Shown here: positions 36,792 to 46,825 of the stretch, in pieces
Layout of the letters: every line of letters begins with the position of its first letter
Numbering within the stretch: the stretch's first letter is position 1
Assembly (NCBI RefSeq): GCF_000730645.1
Contig: NZ_BBIU01000005.1
Location: 1-64,000, forward strand
Reading direction: 5' to 3'
Origin: Pseudomonas parafulva NBRC 16636 = DSM 17004
GTDB taxonomy: Bacteria; Pseudomonadota; Gammaproteobacteria; Pseudomonadales; Pseudomonadaceae
DNA: 64,000 bases
Notes under the pieces: generated by a model
What the model saw: the letters and a program-made list of their open reading frames with translations, nothing else
Told to the model about the DNA's origin: nothing
Database searches by the model: none
Position numbers and translations under genes: made by a program

Positions 36792-36807
36792 CTGACTCAA
36801 AGGTCAG
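36792..36807. promoter_or_regulatory. Candidate TetR/RutR-like operator CTGACTCAAAGGTCAG
   Basis: CTGAC-N6-GTCAG, perfect five-base arms, about 75 bases upstream of xdhA and followed by GGAAA as at 29740. Likely overlaps the xdhA promoter. Confidence 0.5.
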
Positions 36808-36842
36808 GAAATGATGCGCGGTCAAGCCCAAGCGGGTGCTTC

Positions 36843-36859
36843 ATGCTTGTTACAAGCAT
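36843..36859. promoter_or_regulatory. Palindrome ATGCTTGTTACAAGCAT between xdhA and a divergent GntR gene
   Basis: Perfect 8-bp arms around a single central base. The TTGT.ACAA core fits a FadR-type GntR protein but with different spacing from the GclR sites. It is the obvious candidate target of the divergent GntR protein at 36985. Confidence 0.6.
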
Positions 36860-36984
36860 AGATCGCGCCGACCTGGCAGCTGTCCCATCGGTCAAATAAA
36901 CCCGGCGCCCCCTCTGCGCTACGCGTATGCAATTACGCTACACTTCGCCCCTTGTGCCCAGTTCAATGATTTTGAAGGAAAACC

Positions 36985-37644
36985 ATGACGTTCAAGGCCC
37001 CGGACAGCCTCTCCGAGCAGATTGCCGACTACCTGGCCGAGCGCATCATTCGCGGCGAGCTGGCGCCGGGCGAGCGCATTCAGGAGCTGAAGGTTACCCA
37101 GGCCCTCAACGTCAGCCGTGGCTCGGTGCGCGAGGCGCTGCTAATCCTCGAACGCCGCCATCTGATCGCCATTCTGCCGCGCCGCGGGGCCCACGTGACC
37201 GAGCTGGACGAGCGCAGCGTGCGCAGCCTGTGTGCGCTGATGAGCGAGTTCTATATTCTGCTGGGCAATGCCGTTGCACAAAAATGGCGCCTGGAGGCCG
37301 ACTTGCGCCCCTTTCTGGCCATCCAGCAGCGCTTGCAGCTGGCCCATGAGCAGCGGGACATCGAAGCGTTCGTGGCCGAGAGTTTTGCGGTGATGCGCGC
37401 CGCTTACCCCTTCGCCGACAACCCCTTCCTGCAGGAAACGGTCGAAAACCTGCAGCCTGCCATGAGCCGCGCCTACTACCTGTCGTTGGACCAGCGCCAG
37501 GCCAGCATGAACGATTACCTGGACCTGTTCGCCCGCCTACTCGACGCCGTGGTCGTGCGTGACCTGCCGCGCATTCGCGAGGTGCTAACCGCCTACGGCC
37601 AGCGCAGTTGCGAGCTGGTGCTGGCGGCGCTGGGCCGAGGCTGA
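36985..37644 (+). CDS. GntR/FadR family transcriptional regulator
   Basis: A 219-residue GntR protein: winged helix at about residues 8-75 (SEQIADYLAERIIRGELAPGERI, LNVSRGSVREALLILERR) and a C-terminal helical FCD domain. It is divergent from xdhA across a region with two palindromes, so local control of xdhABC-guaD is likely; the ligand is unknown. The smc start follows the stop by three bases, which may couple their translation. Confidence 0.87.
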   Translation: MTFKAPDSLSEQIADYLAERIIRGELAPGERIQELKVTQALNVSRGSVREALLILERRHLIAILPRRGAHVTELDERSVRSLCALMSEFYILLGNAVAQKWRLEADLRPFLAIQQRLQLAHEQRDIEAFVAESFAVMRAAYPFADNPFLQETVENLQPAMSRAYYLSLDQRQASMNDYLDLFARLLDAVVVRDLPRIREVLTAYGQRSCELVLAALGRG

Positions 37645-37647
37645 CCG

Positions 37648-40600
37648 ATGCGCCTGAAGTGCATTCGGCTGGCGGGGTTCAAGTCGTTCGTCGACCCGAC
37701 CACGGTGAATTTCCCCAGCAACATGGCCGCAGTGGTGGGCCCCAATGGCTGTGGCAAGTCCAACATCATTGACGCGGTGCGCTGGGTGATGGGCGAGAGC
37801 TCGGCCAAGAACTTGCGCGGCGAGTCGATGACCGATGTCATCTTCAACGGCTCCAGCGGCCGCAAGCCGGTCAGCCAGGCCAGCATCGAACTGGTGTTCG
37901 ACAACAGCGAAACCACCCTGGTGGGCGAATACGCCGCCTATGCGGAAATCTCGATCCGCCGCAAGGTCACCCGCGACGGGCAGAACAGCTATTACCTGAA
38001 CGGCACCAAGTGCAGGCGCCGGGATATCACCGATATCTTCCTGGGCACAGGCCTGGGCCCACGCAGCTACTCGATCATCGAGCAGGGCATGATCTCCAAG
38101 CTGATCGAGGCCAAGCCCGAGGAACTGCGCAACTTCATCGAAGAAGCTGCCGGTATTTCCAAGTACAAGGAGCGCCGCCGCGAAACCGAGAACCGCATCC
38201 GCCGCACCCAGGAAAACCTCGCCCGCCTGACCGACCTGCGCGAAGAGCTGGAGCGCCAGCTGGAGCGCCTGCAGCGCCAAGCCCAGGCAGCAGAGAAGTA
38301 CCGTGAGTTCAAGGCCCAGGAGCGGCAGTTGAAGGCGCGGTTGTCGGCGTTGCGCTGGCGCGACCTGGACGAGCGGGTGCGCCAGCGACAGGCGGTGATC
38401 GGCGACCAGGACGTGTCCCACGAGGCGTTGGTGGCCGAGCAACGCAATGCTGACGCCAGCATCGAGCGGCTGCGCGATGGCCATCATGAATTGTCCGAGC
38501 GCTTCAACCAGGTGCAGGGGCGGTTCTATTCGGTGGCCGGTGACATTGCCCGAGTGGAGCAGAGCATTCAGCATGGCCAGCAGCGCCTGCGCCAGTTGCA
38601 GGACGACTTCAAGGAAGCCGAGCGTACGCGCCTGGAAACCGAATCGCACCTGGGCCACGACCGCACGCTGCTCGCAACCCTGGGTGAAGAGCTGGCCATG
38701 CTCGAGCCTGAGCAGGACATGACGGTTGCCGCCGCCGAACTGTCGGCCGCAGCCCTGGAAGAAGCCGAGGCCGGCATGCAGGGTTGGCAGGAGCAATGGG
38801 ACAGCTTCAACAGCCGTTCTGCTGAGCCGCGGCGCCAGGCCGAAGTGCAGCAGGCGCGCTTGCAGCAACTTGAAACCAGCCTGGAGCGCCTGGCAGACCG
38901 TCAGCGCAAGCTGGGCGAGGAACGTGCGCAGTTGGGTGAAGACCCACAGGGCGCGGCCATGCTCGAATGGGCCGAACAAGTGGCCAGCAGTGAATTGCTG
39001 CTGGACGAACTGCAGCTCGACGAACAACAGCTGGTAGAACACCTGGAACGTGTGCGCGAGCAATTGCAGCAAGCGGGCCAGGCCCAGCAGCAGGCCCAGG
39101 GTGACCAGCAGCGCCTGGGCGGCCGCCTGGCGTCGCTGGAGGCGTTGCAGCAGGCCGCCCTTGAACCGGGCACTGGGGCTACCGAGTGGCTGCAGGCGCG
39201 CGGTCTGGCCAACCTCCCGCGCCTGGCCGAAAGCGTGCGGGTAGAGCCGGGCTGGGAGCTGGCTGTGGAAACGGTGCTGGGCGCCGACTTGCAGGCTGTG
39301 CTGGTGGAGGATTTCGACCAGTTGGACCTGGCCGGCCTCGAGCAAGGCGAACTGTGCCTGCTGGAGGCAGGAGGTGAGGCGGCGCCCATACCTGGGAGTT
39401 TACTGGCCAAAGTACAGGGGCACGCCGACCTGTCCCCCTGGCTTGCGCAGGTGCAACCGGTGGAGGACCTGGCCGAGGCGCTGCGGCGGCGGGCCACGCT
39501 GGCGCCGGGCCAGAGCCTGGTGAGCCGTGACGGCTATTGGGTAGGGCGGCGCTTCTTGCGGGTACGGCGCGGTGGCAGCGGCGAAGGCGGGGTGCTGGCC
39601 CGCGGGCAAGAAATCGAGCAACTGCAACAACAGCAACTGCAGCAGGCGGACGCCTTGCAGCAGCTTGAGCAGCAGGCCCAGGCCCTGCGCGAACAGCAGC
39701 AGGCGCTGGAGGCGCAGCGCGAGCAGTTGCGCCGCCGTGCCCAGGAAGAGAACCGCTTGCTCGGTGAGCTCAAGGCCAGCCTGTCGGCGGGGCGCGCCCG
39801 CGCCGAACAGGTAGAACTGCGGCGTCGCCGGTTGCAGGAAGAGCTGGCCGAGCTGGAAGAGCAGCGCGCCCTCGAGCACGAGCAGTTAGGCGAATCCCGG
39901 CTGCTGCTGGAGGAGGCCCTGGAGCTGATGGCACAGGACACCGAGCAGCGCGAGCAGTTGATGGCGTCGCGTGACCGGCTGCGTGAGGGCCTGGACCGGC
40001 TGCGCCAGGACGCGCGCCAGCACAAGGACCATGCTCACCAGCTGGCCGTGCGCCTGGGCTCGCTGCGGGCCCAGCATGACTCCACCCGTCAGGCCCTGGA
40101 GCGCCTGGAGCTGCAGGCGGCACGCCTGAGCGAGCGGCAGGAGCAATTGAGCCTGAACCTGGAGGAGGGTGAAGCACCCCTCGAAGAGCTGCGCCTCAAA
40201 CTTGAAGGGCTGCTGGAACGGCGCATGGGGGTCGACGAGGAAATGCGCCTGGCCCGCCTGCACATGGACGAGGCCGACCGCGAACTGCGCGATGCCGAAA
40301 AACGCCGCACCCAGGCCGAGCAACAGGCCCAGTTGCTGCGCGGCCAGCTTGAACAGCTGCGCCTGGAGTGCCAGGGCCTGGATGTACGCCGCAACACGTT
40401 GCAGGAGCAACTGCTCGCCGACGGTTATGACCTGCAAGGCGTGCTGGCTACGCTTGAGCCAGAAGCCACCGAGCCGGGCACCGAGCAGGCATTGGAGCAA
40501 CTGGACGCGCGCATCCAGCGCCTGGGCGCCATCAACCTGGCGGCCATCGAAGAATACGAACAGCAGTCTGAGCGCAAGCGCTACCTCGACGCCCAGGATG

Positions 40601-41136
40601 CCGACCTGGTCGAAGCGCTGGAAACCCTGGAAAACGTCATCCGCAAGATCGACAAGGAAACCCGCAACCGCTTCAAGGATACCTTCGATCAGATAAATGC
40701 CGGATTACAGGCACTTTTCCCAAAAGTTTTCGGTGGTGGCAGCGCTTATCTGGAACTGACGGGCGAAGATTTACTCGATACAGGGGTGACGATCATGGCG
40801 CGCCCCCCGGGCAAGAAGAACAGCACCATCCATTTGCTGTCCGGCGGCGAGAAGGCACTGACCGCACTGGCGCTGGTTTTCGCCATTTTCAAGTTGAACC
40901 CGGCACCGTTCTGCATGCTCGACGAAGTCGACGCACCGCTGGACGATGCCAACGTCGGGCGGTATGCCCGGCTGGTGAAGGAGATGAGTGAGAGCGTGCA
41001 GTTCATCTACATCACCCACAACAAGATCGCCATGGAAATGGCCGATCAGCTGATGGGGGTGACCATGCATGAACCGGGTTGTTCACGTCTTGTTGCAGTT
41101 GATGTGGAGGCGGCCATGGCCATGGTCGACGGGTGA
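37648..41136 (+). CDS. smc: Chromosome segregation protein SMC
   Basis: A 1162-residue SMC ATPase for chromosome condensation. The N-terminal head has Walker A GPNGCGKSN; two long coiled-coil arms rich in Gln, Glu, Arg and Leu flank a hinge in the region of about 490-660; the C-terminal head has the signature LLSGGEKALTALALVFAIF and Walker B FCMLDEVDAPLDDANV. Pseudomonas uses this SMC beside MksB systems. Length fits the family. Confidence 0.97.
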   Translation: MRLKCIRLAGFKSFVDPTTVNFPSNMAAVVGPNGCGKSNIIDAVRWVMGESSAKNLRGESMTDVIFNGSSGRKPVSQASIELVFDNSETTLVGEYAAYAEISIRRKVTRDGQNSYYLNGTKCRRRDITDIFLGTGLGPRSYSIIEQGMISKLIEAKPEELRNFIEEAAGISKYKERRRETENRIRRTQENLARLTDLREELERQLERLQRQAQAAEKYREFKAQERQLKARLSALRWRDLDERVRQRQAVIGDQDVSHEALVAEQRNADASIERLRDGHHELSERFNQVQGRFYSVAGDIARVEQSIQHGQQRLRQLQDDFKEAERTRLETESHLGHDRTLLATLGEELAMLEPEQDMTVAAAELSAAALEEAEAGMQGWQEQWDSFNSRSAEPRRQAEVQQARLQQLETSLERLADRQRKLGEERAQLGEDPQGAAMLEWAEQVASSELLLDELQLDEQQLVEHLERVREQLQQAGQAQQQAQGDQQRLGGRLASLEALQQAALEPGTGATEWLQARGLANLPRLAESVRVEPGWELAVETVLGADLQAVLVEDFDQLDLAGLEQGELCLLEAGGEAAPIPGSLLAKVQGHADLSPWLAQVQPVEDLAEALRRRATLAPGQSLVSRDGYWVGRRFLRVRRGGSGEGGVLARGQEIEQLQQQQLQQADALQQLEQQAQALREQQQALEAQREQLRRRAQEENRLLGELKASLSAGRARAEQVELRRRRLQEELAELEEQRALEHEQLGESRLLLEEALELMAQDTEQREQLMASRDRLREGLDRLRQDARQHKDHAHQLAVRLGSLRAQHDSTRQALERLELQAARLSERQEQLSLNLEEGEAPLEELRLKLEGLLERRMGVDEEMRLARLHMDEADRELRDAEKRRTQAEQQAQLLRGQLEQLRLECQGLDVRRNTLQEQLLADGYDLQGVLATLEPEATEPGTEQALEQLDARIQRLGAINLAAIEEYEQQSERKRYLDAQDADLVEALETLENVIRKIDKETRNRFKDTFDQINAGLQALFPKVFGGGSAYLELTGEDLLDTGVTIMARPPGKKNSTIHLLSGGEKALTALALVFAIFKLNPAPFCMLDEVDAPLDDANVGRYARLVKEMSESVQFIYITHNKIAMEMADQLMGVTMHEPGCSRLVAVDVEAAMAMVDG

Positions 41137-41342
41137 TACGCAGCCCTGAGGGCGAATTGTGCGGTGAAATACCCCTGTCATGTGTGACAGACGGTGTAAA
41201 GTTGTCTTTGGTCGTGCTAGCTTAATGTCACTCGTTTTTTGCGTGGGTAAAACGCCTGTCAGAACATAGAGTTGGCGCCACGTGTTAAAGGCCTTTGAAG
41301 CCTTTGTTTTCAAGCATATTTTTATTAGAGGCACGGGATTAC

Positions 41343-42236
41343 ATGGAAATCGGTCTGCGCGAGTGGCTGATCGTCATCGGCATCATTGTCATTGCCGGTA
41401 TTCTTTTCGACGGCTGGCGCCGCATGCGCGGCGGCAAGGGCAAGTTGAAATTCCGTCTGGACCGCAGTTACTCCAATGTGGCGGACGATGAGGGTGGCAG
41501 CGCCGAGGTGCTCGGCCCTTCCCGCGTGCTGGATAACCACAAGGAGCCTGAGCTGGACGAAAGCTACCTGCCGTCGCTCAGCGCTTCGGGCCGCGACCGC
41601 GAACGCGAAGTGAAGCCGGTCAAAGCCAGCAAACGTCCCAAGCGTGCCGCTGCGGCGGCAGATGCCCCGCGTGGCGACCTGGGCCTTGCCGCCGAACCCC
41701 GCGAAGCGGACCTGTTTGCCGACAGCGATGACGACTTCGCCGCGGACAATACCCGCAACACCTCCACCGCGCCTGCCAACAGCAGCGTGAAGGAGCTGCC
41801 GCCTGCCGAAGAAGTGCTGGTGATCAGCGTTATCTCCCGCGACGACGGCGGTTTCAAAGGCCCGGCATTGCTACAGAACATTCTGGAAAGCGGCCTGCGC
41901 TTCGGCGAAATGGACATCTTCCACCGCCACGAAAGCATGGCCGGTCACGGTGAAGTGCTGTTCTCCATGGCCAACGCTGTGAAGCCCGGCGTGTTCGACC
42001 TGGACGACATCGACCACTTCAGCACCCGTGCCGTCAGCTTCTTCCTGGGGCTGCCAGGCCCCCGTCACCCGAAGCAGGCCTTCGACGTGATGGTGGCCGC
42101 AGCACGCAAGCTGGCCCACGAACTCAACGGCGAGCTCAAGGACGACCAGCGCAGTGTGCTGACCGCCCAGACCATCGAGCACTACCGCCAGCGCATTGTC
42201 GAGTTCGAGCGCCGGGCGCTGACCCAGAAGCGTTGA
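41343..42236 (+). CDS. zipA: Cell division protein ZipA
   Basis: A 297-residue division protein that anchors FtsZ to the inner membrane. The N-terminal membrane anchor is [21 protein letters not shown], followed by a charged and flexible linker (about residues 25-150) and the C-terminal FtsZ-binding domain ([58 protein letters not shown]). The start at 41343 gives the anchor at once; the frame continues upstream without meaning. It precedes ligA as in other Pseudomonas. Confidence 0.96.
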   Translation: MEIGLREWLIVIGIIVIAGILFDGWRRMRGGKGKLKFRLDRSYSNVADDEGGSAEVLGPSRVLDNHKEPELDESYLPSLSASGRDREREVKPVKASKRPKRAAAAADAPRGDLGLAAEPREADLFADSDDDFAADNTRNTSTAPANSSVKELPPAEEVLVISVISRDDGGFKGPALLQNILESGLRFGEMDIFHRHESMAGHGEVLFSMANAVKPGVFDLDDIDHFSTRAVSFFLGLPGPRHPKQAFDVMVAAARKLAHELNGELKDDQRSVLTAQTIEHYRQRIVEFERRALTQKR

Positions 42237-42253
42237 TGTGCCCAAGTGGATAG

Positions 42254-44665
<2,412 letters not shown>

Positions 44666-44693
44666 TAATCCCAAGCTGCCTCACTCCGCTCCC

Positions 44694-44720
44694 GTAGGAG
44701 CGAGCGCAGCTCGCGATCAG
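44694..44720. repeat. REP-like palindromic element
   Basis: GTAGGAGCGAGCGCAGCTCGCGATCAG just after ligA holds GCGAGC/GCTCGC arms. It resembles one of the common short palindromic repeats of Pseudomonas genomes and may double as a transcript end for ligA. Confidence 0.6.
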
Positions 44721-44787
44721 CACCACCCCAAACTCCCGCCACCCCAGACAAGTCATTGAGAAACGATGACTTTTTCTGCCTCAGAGG

Positions 44788-44815
44788 TTGTATCTGCGCC
44801 CAGTCCCGGTACAAT
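44788..44815 (+). promoter_or_regulatory. Sigma70 promoter of ffs
   Basis: TTGTAT (-35, 44788-44793), 16-base spacer, TACAAT (-10, 44810-44815). Transcription would start near 44822 and give a precursor with about 25 extra 5' bases. Confidence 0.65.
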
Positions 44816-44847
44816 GGCGCCACTCGCTGCTCAGCGAGACTTGTAGT

Positions 44848-44960
44848 GGTGGCCCTGTCGGTCCCCCCGCATTGATTACCCGTTAACCTGGTCAGGCCCG
44901 GAAGGGAGCAGCCATAGCGGGAACATCGAGTGCCGGGGTGTGGCTGACGGGGCCGCCTCC
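44848..44960 (+). ncRNA. ffs: 4.5S RNA, signal recognition particle RNA (bacterial small SRP)
   Basis: The conserved SRP domain IV is unmistakable: GGTCAGGCCCGGAAGGGAGCAGCC, 44890-44913, with the GGAA tetraloop and the asymmetric loop bound by Ffh. The flanks GGTGGCCCTGTC (5') and GACGGGGCCGCC (3') pair as the long stem. ATTTTT follows. Size about 113 nt as in other Pseudomonas. Ends are approximate to a few bases. Confidence 0.95.
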
Positions 44961-44980
44961 ATTTTTGCCCCTGATAAATT

Positions 44981-45400
44981 TCAGTCCCCGGCAAACGCTT
45001 TCGCCTTGCCCTGCCTACCCCCCAGCCCACCCGCCGCCGACAGCTTCATCAGCCGCTGAAAGGTCGGGCATGCCAGGTGATCCTGCTCGGGGCACTGCGC
45101 CGCATGCCGCAAACCGCGGCTCATTGCCTGCAAGCGCTTGATGCGCCTGTCCAGTTCATCCGCCTTGGCGGTGAGCAGCTGCCGATCAACCTGCAGGTCC
45201 ACCAGCATCGCACCCACCTCATCCAGTGAAAACCCTGCGGCCTGGCCCAGTGCGATCAGTGCTAGCCGGTCTGTTACCTCTGCACCGAACTGGCGTCGCT
45301 GGCCAGGGCCGCTCAAGGCGGTGATCAACCCTTTTTTCTCGTAGTAGCGCAGTGTCGAGGCGGGTACGCCTGTGCGCTTGGCAACGTCGGCAATGTCCAT
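44981..45400 (-). CDS. MerR family transcriptional regulator
   Basis: A 139-residue MerR regulator. The winged helix MDIADVAKRTGVPASTLRYYEKKGLI is at the N-terminus, followed by ALGQAAGFSLDEVGAML, a coiled-coil dimer helix (ADELDRRIKRLQAM), and a Cys pair (CPEQDHLACPTF) that could bind metal or sense redox stress. It is divergent from the DUF2938 gene across a promoter with a MerR-type 19-bp spacer. The ATG at 45400 begins the family N-terminus. Confidence 0.88.
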   Translation of the reverse strand: MDIADVAKRTGVPASTLRYYEKKGLITALSGPGQRRQFGAEVTDRLALIALGQAAGFSLDEVGAMLVDLQVDRQLLTAKADELDRRIKRLQAMSRGLRHAAQCPEQDHLACPTFQRLMKLSAAGGLGGRQGKAKAFAGD

Positions 45401-45409
45401 GTTCGGCCC

Positions 45410-45440
45410 TTGACTTGAAGTTGACTTCAACTTCTATGCT
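45410..45440 (+). promoter_or_regulatory. MerR-type promoter and operator
   Basis: TTGACT (-35, 45410-45415), 19-base spacer, TATGCT (-10, 45435-45440). The spacer contains the dyad TTGAAGT-TG-ACTTCAA (45415-45430), seven perfect pairs. The over-long spacer with a central dyad is the hallmark of promoters untwisted by MerR-family activators. It points at the DUF2938 gene. Confidence 0.78.
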
Positions 45441-45480
45441 GCTCGCCAGGGTAATAACCGTCAATGCCGGAGACTTTCAA

Positions 45481-45957
45481 ATGACGATAACTGCACTGCT
45501 TTCAGCGGCGTTGCCCATAGGTATAGGCGCAACTGTCGTGATGGATTTGTGGGCGTTGCTGCTAAGGCGGCTTGGGGTTACCACGTTGAATTTCGCCATG
45601 GTCGGGCGCTGGGCTGGGCATCTGCTACGCGGGCGGGTATGGCATGAGGCAATTGCCAAAGCGCGGCCGGTGCGGCATGAGCGGGCCTGGGGGTGGGTGA
45701 TTCATTATGTGATCGGCGTTTGCTTTGCGATGGCGTTCGTTTTGATGGCGGGCGAGGGCTGGTTGCGGGCGCCTACGCTGTGGCCGGCGCTGGCATTTGG
45801 TATCGGTACGGCCGTGGCACCGTTGTGTGTGATGCAGCCGGCAATGGGGGCCGGTTTTTTTGCGTCCAGGACGGAGGCGCCGGTGCTTGGTTGCGTGAAG
45901 AGTGTGCTGACGCATGGGGTGTTTGGGGTAGGGTTGTTTCTGGTGGCGTTGGTTTGA
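45481..45957 (+). CDS. DUF2938 family membrane protein
   Basis: A 158-residue, four-helix inner-membrane protein of the DUF2938 family (IGIGATVVMDLWALLLRRLGV, WVIHYVIGVCFAMAFVLMAGEGWL, PAMGAGFFASR). GGAG eight bases upstream supports the ATG; the open frame extends upstream but without merit. The function is unknown. The divergent MerR gene and its operator imply inducible expression by the MerR signal. Confidence 0.85.
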   Translation: MTITALLSAALPIGIGATVVMDLWALLLRRLGVTTLNFAMVGRWAGHLLRGRVWHEAIAKARPVRHERAWGWVIHYVIGVCFAMAFVLMAGEGWLRAPTLWPALAFGIGTAVAPLCVMQPAMGAGFFASRTEAPVLGCVKSVLTHGVFGVGLFLVALV

Positions 45958-45969
45958 AAGGAGGGGCGG

Positions 45970-46701
45970 TTAGCCGCCATAGCGTTCGACCAGCCGCTTG
46001 ATTTCCCCTGAGGTCTTCATTCGTACCAGCGCCCGCAGAAAGGCCTGTGCCGGGATGTCGGGGTCATTACGCACCATGCACCCCAGGTCCTGGTCATCCA
46101 GCACCGCCAGCGCCTGCAGTTGCTGCCCCGCAGGCGCCTGGCGGTTGAACCACTGCAAGGACAGCTGGTTGCTCACCGCATAGCGATAGCGACCGGCTTG
46201 CAGCTTCTGCAGGGCCAGCAACTGGTTACGGCTGTCTTCACGGTGCACGCGGTTCTGCGCCAGCAGCGGTTGCAGGGTGGCATAGGTGTAGCCCAGCACC
46301 GTGCCGATGGCCTGGGGCGGCAGTTGCTCCGGGAGGCCAGGGCCGGCTTCCCCGGCGCGGGCTACCAACACATCGCGCTGGTGAATCAGCGGGATGCTCC
46401 AGATGAAATCCTTGGGTCGGTCGATCAGCCACTGGGTGCTGACATAACAGCGCACATCGATGTCGCCGCCGTTCATGGCCTCTTCCAGCCTCAGCCTGGC
46501 CATCACGTGGTATTCGGCACGGGCACCCGCCGCCTGGGCGGCCGCCTGCATCAGGTCGTACAGAAGGCCTTCGACCGGCTGATCGCCTTCGATGCGCACC
46601 AGTGGCATGCTCCAGCTCTCCGCCACCGAAAAACGCAGCACCGGCTGATCCGCCAGGCATTGCGCCGTCCATAACAGCAACAGGGCCAGCAAGGTTCGCA
46701 A
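45970..46701 (-). CDS. Periplasmic solute-binding protein (transporter substrate-binding domain)
   Basis: A 243-residue exported protein of the bacterial extracellular solute-binding family 3 type. The TTG at 46701 is chosen because GGAGGA lies six bases upstream and the resulting N-terminus is a signal peptide (RTLLALLLLWTAQCLA). Stretches VEGLLYDLMQAAAQAAGA, GDIDVRCYVSTQWLIDRP and IPAQAFLRALVRMKTSGEI fit the family. No permease or ATPase is adjacent; it may serve a sensor or an unlinked transporter. Confidence 0.8.
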   Translation of the reverse strand: MRTLLALLLLWTAQCLADQPVLRFSVAESWSMPLVRIEGDQPVEGLLYDLMQAAAQAAGARAEYHVMARLRLEEAMNGGDIDVRCYVSTQWLIDRPKDFIWSIPLIHQRDVLVARAGEAGPGLPEQLPPQAIGTVLGYTYATLQPLLAQNRVHREDSRNQLLALQKLQAGRYRYAVSNQLSLQWFNRQAPAGQQLQALAVLDDQDLGCMVRNDPDIPAQAFLRALVRMKTSGEIKRLVERYGG

Positions 46702-46825
46702 AGCAGTTCCTCCGTGAGCCGCACAGGTGATAGCCAAGTCTAGACCAACCAGGCAGGGTGCAATTTTGCCCCCGCTCCGCTAGCATTAGCGATCTTCCGC
46801 ACTATCAGGCTACGATGGTTTTTCG

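Noticed and set aside
37585..39345. 586-residue minus-strand frame opposite smc
   Set aside because: Leu/Gln-rich translation is the mirror image of the smc coiled-coil codons; no start context or family.
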